From Streptomyces sp. NRRL WC-3626 (GTDB taxonomy: Bacteria; Actinomycetota; Actinomycetes; Streptomycetales; Streptomycetaceae), in the NCBI RefSeq assembly GCF_000718785.1, contig NZ_JOCA01000001.1, positions 1-64,000 on the forward strand: a stretch of 64,000 nt of DNA. The letters run 5' to 3'. The stretch's first letter is position 1; the number at the start of each line of letters is the position of its first letter. Both the position numbers and the translations under genes were made by a program. The notes under the pieces are model-generated. The model had not been told where the DNA came from and did no database searches. It saw nothing but the letters and a program-made list of their open reading frames with translations. Positions 59,606 through 64,000 of the stretch are shown here, piece by piece.

Positions 59606-60376
59606 TCAGCGCGCCCGGAACCTGCCGGGGGTCATGCCGGTCGTACGGCGGAAGGCCGCCCCGAAGGCGCTGGCCGAGCGGTAGCCGACCGCGTCGGCCA
59701 CCACGTCCACCTCGAAGCCGAGGGCCAGCAGCCGCACCGCGTGCTGGGCGCGCACCGAGGCGACCCAGCGGGCGAAGCTCGTGCCCGTCTCGTTCTGGAA
59801 CGCCCGGGTGATCGTGCGGGCGCTGCACCCGAGGGCGGCCGCCCAGCCGGTCAGCGTGCGCTGGTCGGCGGGGTCGGCCCGTACGACGTCCACGATCGGC
59901 CGCAGCAGGGCGGAGGCGGGCAGCTGTACCAGCAGGGCCCGCGGGGAGGGACGCAGCACGTCGAGCACCATCGCCTCGGCGACGGCCCGGGAGTGCGGTG
60001 TCAGACCGGGCTCCCCGAGCCGTTCCAGGAGCAGCCGGAGCAGCGGGGTGATCTCCACGGCCACCGGCGCGTCGGGCAGTGCGGACCGGGTGCCGTGCCG
60101 GAAGAAGTGGGCGCGGTAGGAGGTTCCGGCGAGCGCGGAGGCGGAGTGCAGCTGTCCGGCCGGCATCCACAGTCCGAGGGTGGGCGTGACGCACCACACC
60201 TGGGAGCCGGTGACGGCGGTGGAGGTGCCGTACTCGTTCCAGAGGAGTTCGTGCCAGGCGTGCGCGTGCTCGTTCCACGTCGTGTCGGCGGCGACGACCT
60301 CCTCGTACCCCTGGATGACGAAGGGCACGTCCCCCTCACCCGCGGCGAGCGCCGGCAGGTCCCTGATGACACGCAT
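59606..60376 (-). CDS. AraC family transcriptional regulator
   Basis: A 256-residue regulator. The N-terminal cupin-like sensor shows HAHAWHELLWNEYGTSTAVTG and WMPAGQLHSASALAGTSYRAHFF; the C-terminal double HTH is clear (LTGWAAALGCSARTITRAFQNETGTSFARWVASVRAQHAVRLL, VADAVGYRSASAFGAAFRRTTGMTPGRFR). It is just upstream of the iron-box-controlled ABC/MFS pair on the same strand, so it may regulate siderophore transport or sense the siderophore. ATG 60376. Confidence 0.92.
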   Translation of the reverse strand: MRVIRDLPALAAGEGDVPFVIQGYEEVVAADTTWNEHAHAWHELLWNEYGTSTAVTGSQVWCVTPTLGLWMPAGQLHSASALAGTSYRAHFFRHGTRSALPDAPVAVEITPLLRLLLERLGEPGLTPHSRAVAEAMVLDVLRPSPRALLVQLPASALLRPIVDVVRADPADQRTLTGWAAALGCSARTITRAFQNETGTSFARWVASVRAQHAVRLLALGFEVDVVADAVGYRSASAFGAAFRRTTGMTPGRFRAR

Positions 60377-60454
60377 GAGGTCAGGCTAACCGGGGCGGGA
60401 ACAGGGGGGCCGCCGCCGGTGTTGGCCCGGGTGTCAGCAGTGAAAGGCGGAGCC

Positions 60455-61519
60455 GTGCACGGTGAGTACAAGGTTCCCGGCGGCAAGCTGGTCGTCGTGG
60501 ACGTGGACGTGGAGGACGGCGCGCTGCGCCGGGTGCGCGTGGCGGGCGACTTCTTCCTCGAACCCGACGAGGCGCTGGACGCCGTGAACCGCGCCCTGGA
60601 GGGCGCGCCCGCCGACACCGACGCCACGGGTCTGGCCGCGCGGATCGACGCGGCCCTCCCCGAGGGGACCGTGATGTACGGGCTCACCTCGGAGGGTGTC
60701 GGCATCGCGGTGCGCCGCGCGCTCGCGCACGCCACCGACTGGACCGACTACGACTGGCAGCTGATCCACGAGGGCCCGCAGCCCCCCGCGCTGCACATGG
60801 CGCTGGACGAGGTGCTGACCACGGAGGTCGCCGGGGGGCGGCGTCCGCCGACGCTGCGGGTGTGGGAGTGGGGCGCCCCCGCGGTGATCATCGGCAGCTT
60901 CCAGTCGCTGCGCAACGAGGTGGACCCGGAGGGCGCCGGACGGCACGGCATCGAGGTGGTGCGCCGGATCTCCGGCGGCGGCGCGATGTTCGTGGAACCC
61001 GGCAACACCATCACGTACTCGCTGTCGGTGCCGGAGGCGCTGGTGCAGGGGCTGTCGTTCCAGGACAGCTACGCCTACCTCGACGACTGGGTGCTGGGCG
61101 CGCTGGGCGAGATGGGCATTCGGGCCTGGTACCAGCCGCTCAACGACATCGCCACCGACCAGGGCAAGATCGCGGGCGCGGCGCAGAAGCGGGTGGTGGG
61201 ACCGGACGGCGGCCCCGGCGCGGTGCTGCACCATGTGACGATGGCGTACGACATCGACGCCGACAAGATGCTCGATGTGCTGCGTATCGGACGCGAGAAG
61301 CTGTCCGACAAGGGTACGAAGAGCGCGAAGAAGCGGGTGGACCCGCTGCGCCGGCAGACCGGCCTACCGCGCGAGGCGGTCATCGACCGGATGATCGACT
61401 CGTTCCGCGCCCGCTACGGTCTGACGGACGGCAAGGTGACGGACGAGGAGCTGGCGCTCGCGGAGGAGTTCGCCCGGACGAAGTTCACTTCACCCGAGTG
61501 GACCGCCCGCGTGCCCTGA
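60455..61519 (+). CDS. Lipoate-protein ligase with N-terminal accessory domain (permuted order)
   Basis: A 354-residue protein of the biotin/lipoate ligase superfamily. The first 85 residues (HGEYKVPGGKLVVVDVDVEDGALRRVRVAGDFFLEPDEAL) match the accessory domain that is C-terminal in E. coli LplA. Residues about 105-350 are the catalytic domain with APAVIIGSFQSLRNEVD, VRRISGGGAMFVEPGNTITYS, and DIATDQGKIAGAAQKRV containing the acyl-adenylate lysine. It attaches lipoate (or octanoate) to E2/GcvH domains. GTG 60455 has AAAGG upstream; GTG 60440 is possible. It is divergent from the AraC gene. Confidence 0.9.
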   Translation: MHGEYKVPGGKLVVVDVDVEDGALRRVRVAGDFFLEPDEALDAVNRALEGAPADTDATGLAARIDAALPEGTVMYGLTSEGVGIAVRRALAHATDWTDYDWQLIHEGPQPPALHMALDEVLTTEVAGGRRPPTLRVWEWGAPAVIIGSFQSLRNEVDPEGAGRHGIEVVRRISGGGAMFVEPGNTITYSLSVPEALVQGLSFQDSYAYLDDWVLGALGEMGIRAWYQPLNDIATDQGKIAGAAQKRVVGPDGGPGAVLHHVTMAYDIDADKMLDVLRIGREKLSDKGTKSAKKRVDPLRRQTGLPREAVIDRMIDSFRARYGLTDGKVTDEELALAEEFARTKFTSPEWTARVP

Positions 61520-61700
61520 CACGCAAATCACCTCTTCACGGGGGTAATTGCGGCAAGACGGCGCCCCGGACGGTACGTCCGTGTCACCGCCTCCCTACGG
61601 AGCGAGTTGACCCTTCCCGCACCATGGGAACCCGTGTGACACTGGCGTCCCGTCCGCTGTGCGGACTTCCCTCCGCACCGTCCCCCACGAAGAGTGCGCC

Positions 61701-62366
61701 GTGCGTTCCTTTCCTCTGCCGATCGCTCTGACCGCTCGCCTGTCCCCGGTGGTCGTCCTGGCCGCGGCCGGCTGGGCACTGTCCTCGGGCCCGATGGCCA
61801 CGTCGTCGGACGCCGCGGACGAGCCGACCGAGAAGACGAAGCCCCAGTCCGCCTCCGCGCCTTCGCGGACCCAGGCGGTGAAGACGTACACCGCGGCGCC
61901 CGCGCCCTGCGGCAGCATCGCCGAGAAGACCGTCAACTCCCTTGTGCCGAAGGCCAAGACGGCCGGCAAGGAGATCGACTCCACGGACTCGAAGCTGCGT
62001 CGCACCTGTTCCTGGAACGCGCTCAAGGGCTACGAGTACCGCTGGCTCGACGTGTCCTTCGAGGTGCTGGAGTCGGACGAGGCGGCGGAGCGGTCGTACC
62101 AGGGGCGGCTGGAGGACAAGAGCGGCGGGGGCGCGGTCCCGGGGCTCGGGAACGCGGGGTACTCGGTCGTGAACCTCACCACCGAGGACAAGCAGCAGAC
62201 GCGCGAGGGCGTGGTGGTGGCCCGCGCCGCCAACGCGCTGGTGATCGTCACGTACAACGGCAGCGACTTCGAGTCGAAGAAGGCGCCGGGCGCGGACGAG
62301 ATCAACAAGGGCGCCATCAAGGCCGCCAAGGAGGCGGTGGCGGCCCTGGAGAAGAACCGGAATTGA
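61701..62366 (+). CDS. Secreted protein, DUF3558-like
   Basis: A 221-residue exported protein. The N-terminus is a signal-like stretch (RSFPLPIALTARLSPVVVLAAAGWAL) followed by a Ser/Thr/Lys linker. The folded part carries APCGSIAEKTVNSLVP and LRRTCSWNALKG, the paired cysteines and C-x-W element of DUF3558-type proteins. There is no lipobox, so it is secreted or anchored by its signal. Function unknown. GTG 61701 is chosen for GAAGAG 6 nt upstream; ATG 61659 would add 14 residues. Confidence 0.7.
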   Translation: MRSFPLPIALTARLSPVVVLAAAGWALSSGPMATSSDAADEPTEKTKPQSASAPSRTQAVKTYTAAPAPCGSIAEKTVNSLVPKAKTAGKEIDSTDSKLRRTCSWNALKGYEYRWLDVSFEVLESDEAAERSYQGRLEDKSGGGAVPGLGNAGYSVVNLTTEDKQQTREGVVVARAANALVIVTYNGSDFESKKAPGADEINKGAIKAAKEAVAALEKNRN

Positions 62367-62712
62367 TGGTTCCGTGACATCCGTCACAGGCTCCCGGCGA
62401 TCTGTGCGGGTCGCTTAGTAGACACCACCCCGGCGACATAGGTGACTTGTCCGTCTTGCCGTGAATGCGGAACGGGGCGGGGCGAAGGGTGTGCGAGTGC
62501 GAAGCCGATGCCCGCCGCCTCGTCGCCGTACGAGGGTTTCTGACGGGCTGTCCGACGGGCCGCAGTGTCTGCCGTGGAAGGGTCGGCACGCTCTCCCGCC
62601 CGTCGCAAGCCCCTCACCGATCTACGAGGGCCGGTAGTACGAGGACCCTTTGCGCCCGGTACGGAGGCATCCCAAGAATGACCAGCCTCCGGACAGCAGG
62701 GTGAGGTCACGC
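62367..62712 (+). other. 346-bp untranslated stretch before the CAP-domain gene
   Basis: No gene is supported. The stretch is unusually long for this compact region and includes several short GC-rich inverted repeats (for example GACGGGC and its near complement around 62541-62560) and the GTGAGG ribosome site at 62701-62706. It could be a structured 5' leader. I looked for but did not find conserved cyclic-di-AMP (ydaO), cobalamin or glycine riboswitch elements. Confidence 0.35.
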
Positions 62713-63588
62713 ATGGGAAAGCATCGTCATCAGCAGCGGTACCGGCGCACGGTCGTCACGGCGGTCGCCGTCGGGGTCATAGGCATCCCCTCGGTCGCCA
62801 TGGCCTGTACGGACTGGCCCGGCGACGAACAGCGGCAGGACCACCGCACGGCGGCGGGGGCCGCCGGGGACCGGTGGGACGGCCCGGACTGGTACAGCAG
62901 GTGGAGCAGTCAGCAGCACGGTGAGCCGTCGGCCGTACCGTCGGACACGCCGGCCGCGAGCCCGTCGAAGCCCGGCACGGCGAAGGGCGAGGGCGCCAAG
63001 CCCTCCCACAAGCCGAAGCCACCCACGGCATCGGCCGCGAAGCCCACGACGGCGGCTCCGAAGCCGACCACGGCCGCGCCGAAACCGAAGCCGACGCCCA
63101 CGACCGCGGCTCCGAAGCCCACCACGGCCGCGCCCAAGCCGACGCCCACGACGGCGGCTCCGAAGCCGACCACCGCCGCCCCCGGGCCCACGGCCACCGC
63201 TCCGGCCCCCTCCACAGCCGTCGCCCAGGTGGTGGAACTCGTCAACGCCGAGCGAGGCAAGGTGGGTTGCTCCCCGGTGAAGGTGAACTCCACCCTCACC
63301 AAGGCGGCCCAGGACCACAGCGAGGACATGGCGGCCACCGGCACCATGTCGCACTCCGGCTCCGACGGCTCCTCCCCCGGCGACCGCATCACCCGCGCCG
63401 GCTACGCCTGGAGCACCTACGGCGAGAACGTCGCCTACGGCTACTCCACCCCGGAGCAGGTGATGGACGGCTGGATGAACAGCCCCGGCCACAAGGCGAA
63501 CATCCTGAACTGCGCGTTCAAGGAGATCGGCGTCGGCCTCGCCCAGCCCGGCGGCTACTGGACCCAGGACTTCGGCACCGCCCGCTAG
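62713..63588 (+). CDS. Secreted CAP (SCP-like) domain protein
   Basis: A 291-residue exported protein. A Sec signal (YRRTVVTAVAVGVIGIPSVAMA) is followed by a long Pro/Thr/Ala/Lys linker of tandem KPTTAAP units (about 105-165) and a C-terminal CAP/SCP domain (about 165-291) with VVELVNAERGKVGCSPVKV, AAQDHSEDMAATGTMSHSG, YAWSTYGENVAYGY and WMNSPGHKANILN. The domain is common in bacterial secreted proteins of unclear activity; the linker would span the cell wall. ATG 62713 has GTGAGG 7 nt upstream. The stop overlaps the convergent permease end by 4 bp. Confidence 0.9.
   Translation: MGKHRHQQRYRRTVVTAVAVGVIGIPSVAMACTDWPGDEQRQDHRTAAGAAGDRWDGPDWYSRWSSQQHGEPSAVPSDTPAASPSKPGTAKGEGAKPSHKPKPPTASAAKPTTAAPKPTTAAPKPKPTPTTAAPKPTTAAPKPTPTTAAPKPTTAAPGPTATAPAPSTAVAQVVELVNAERGKVGCSPVKVNSTLTKAAQDHSEDMAATGTMSHSGSDGSSPGDRITRAGYAWSTYGENVAYGYSTPEQVMDGWMNSPGHKANILNCAFKEIGVGLAQPGGYWTQDFGTAR
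63030..63190 (+). repeat. Tandem KPTTAAP-coding repeats in the CAP protein linker
   Basis: Short units built around AAGCCGACCACGGCCGCGCC recur with spacer variants (KPTTAAPKPTTAAPKPKPTPTTAAP and so on) between about 63030 and 63190. They encode the extended linker and are prone to slippage, so the unit number may vary between strains. Confidence 0.85.
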
Positions 63589-64000
63589 GGCCTGTCTGAC
63601 CATTCCCGTCCGCCGCGCCGCCGGCCCGCCATCAGCGCGACGTACACGGCGAGCGACGCCGCCAGGCCCACCGCCCAGCCGTAGTCCGCGAGGGGCTTCA
63701 GGAAGGGGATCAGCCCGTCCTTCGGGAAGGGCCCCTTTCCGGGGGCCGAGTGGGAGCCGCCCACCGCGAGCACGCCGCCGGTCAGGAAGGCGGCGACGGC
63801 GCGCAGGTTCCAGCCGGAGGTGTACCAGTAGCGCCCGCCGGGCGTGTACAGGGCGGGCAGGTCCAGGGCGGTGCGGCGGACGATCCAGTAGTCGGCGATG
63901 AGGATCCCGGCGACGGTGCCGAGCAGCCCGCCGACCAGCCCGAGCCAGGTGAAGATGTACAGCTCGGGTGTCTCGGTGAGCTTCCACGGCATGATCAGCA
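63585..64000 (-). CDS. NCS1 family nucleobase permease, C-terminal part (cut by window end)
   Basis: The frame runs off the window (it continues through 64000), leaving about 138 C-terminal residues of an NCS1 (hydantoin/allantoin/cytosine) transporter. Diagnostic is MPWKLTETPELYIFTWLGLVGGLLGTVAGILIADYWIVRRT, the last helical pair before LDLPALYTPGGRYWYTSGWN, then two hydrophobic segments to the C-terminus. NCS1 proteins import nucleobases or hydantoins with cations. The substrate cannot be set from this fragment. The stop overlaps the convergent CAP gene end. Confidence 0.92.
   Translation of the reverse strand, partial: LIMPWKLTETPELYIFTWLGLVGGLLGTVAGILIADYWIVRRTALDLPALYTPGGRYWYTSGWNLRAVAAFLTGGVLAVGGSHSAPGKGPFPKDGLIPFLKPLADYGWAVGLAASLAVYVALMAGRRRGGREWSDRP

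Noticed and set aside
62471..62500. Possible SigE-type promoter (GGAAC element) in the CAP gene leader
   Set aside because: The -35-like GGAAC is present but no convincing -10 element lies at the right distance.
1..64000. CRISPR arrays, tRNA/rRNA genes, integrases and IS transposases
   Set aside because: None seen on reading both strands; repeats found are coding or isolated pairs.

Overview
The window is high-GC actinobacterial chromosome, almost certainly Streptomyces. Supporting signs are dense GC-rich third positions, frequent GTG starts, ATGA/GTGA start-stop overlaps, a complete ethylmalonyl-CoA pathway operon, Tat and lipoprotein signals, a SpoIIE-type phosphatase, and actinobacterial LexA-, DasR- and iron-box-like operators. 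Both window ends fall in normal coding DNA; only the last gene (an NCS1 permease) is cut. No rRNA, tRNA, CRISPR array, IS element or prophage was recognised.

Layout. (1) 0.1-9.0 kb: a VOC protein, then leftward genes for a DUF5107/TPR protein, an arginase-like protein, a GNAT, and a tightly coupled peptide-catabolism operon (M55 D-aminopeptidase, M20 hydrolase, S9 peptidase, LD-carboxypeptidase). A DasR-like operator lies 55 bp upstream of the operon start. (2) 9.1-19.4 kb: a methyltransferase, a PAS-GAF-PP2C-ATPase regulator, a DHA2 exporter with three fused beta-sandwich repeats, an SRPBCC protein, an SOS-box-preceded radical SAM protein, a secreted tripeptidyl aminopeptidase, a decayed RidA and a GNAT. 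(3) 19.4-21.8 kb: a HEAT protein, a lower-GC alpha/beta hydrolase and a broken egtA-like gene. (4) 22.1-31.3 kb: ethylmalonyl-CoA pathway: a tandem-fused hydroxyacyl-CoA dehydrogenase, TetR regulator, ccr, meaA, CoA lyase, MaoC hydratase and acyl-CoA dehydrogenase. (5) 31.4-33.0 kb: psd-pssA phospholipid pair, closed by a strong hairpin. (6) 33.0-36.7 kb: a 1222-residue membrane-anchored STAND/NACHT-like NTPase of unknown role. (7) 37-43 kb: glycerate kinase, frameshifted ADP-ribosylglycohydrolase, Nudix, sirtuin, and an Ogt/AlkA alkylation-repair pair. (8) 42.8-54.2 kb: a 1305-residue GH2 enzyme with a LamG insertion, lipoprotein, macrodomain protein, FAD oxidoreductase, inositol-monophosphatase-like protein, gamma-glutamyltransferase, EF-hand protein and an LCM-type methyltransferase. 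(9) 54.2-57.5 kb: a coupled operon starting with an MfnB-type furan synthase followed by ALDH and Zn-ADH. (10) 57.7-60.4 kb: an iron-box-preceded, partly decayed siderophore-type transport locus and an AraC regulator. (11) 60.4-64 kb: lipoate ligase in permuted domain order, two secreted proteins and the NCS1 permease end.

The best-supported metabolic logic is the ethylmalonyl-CoA operon (acetoacetyl-CoA to glyoxylate plus propionyl-CoA). The most promising unexplored pieces are the MfnB-ALDH-ADH furan operon, the membrane STAND NTPase with a C-terminal cysteine cluster, and the putative DasR control of the peptide-salvage operon. Several genes are visibly decayed (RidA, EgtA-like, FecE-like ATPase) or frameshifted (ADP-ribosylglycohydrolase).
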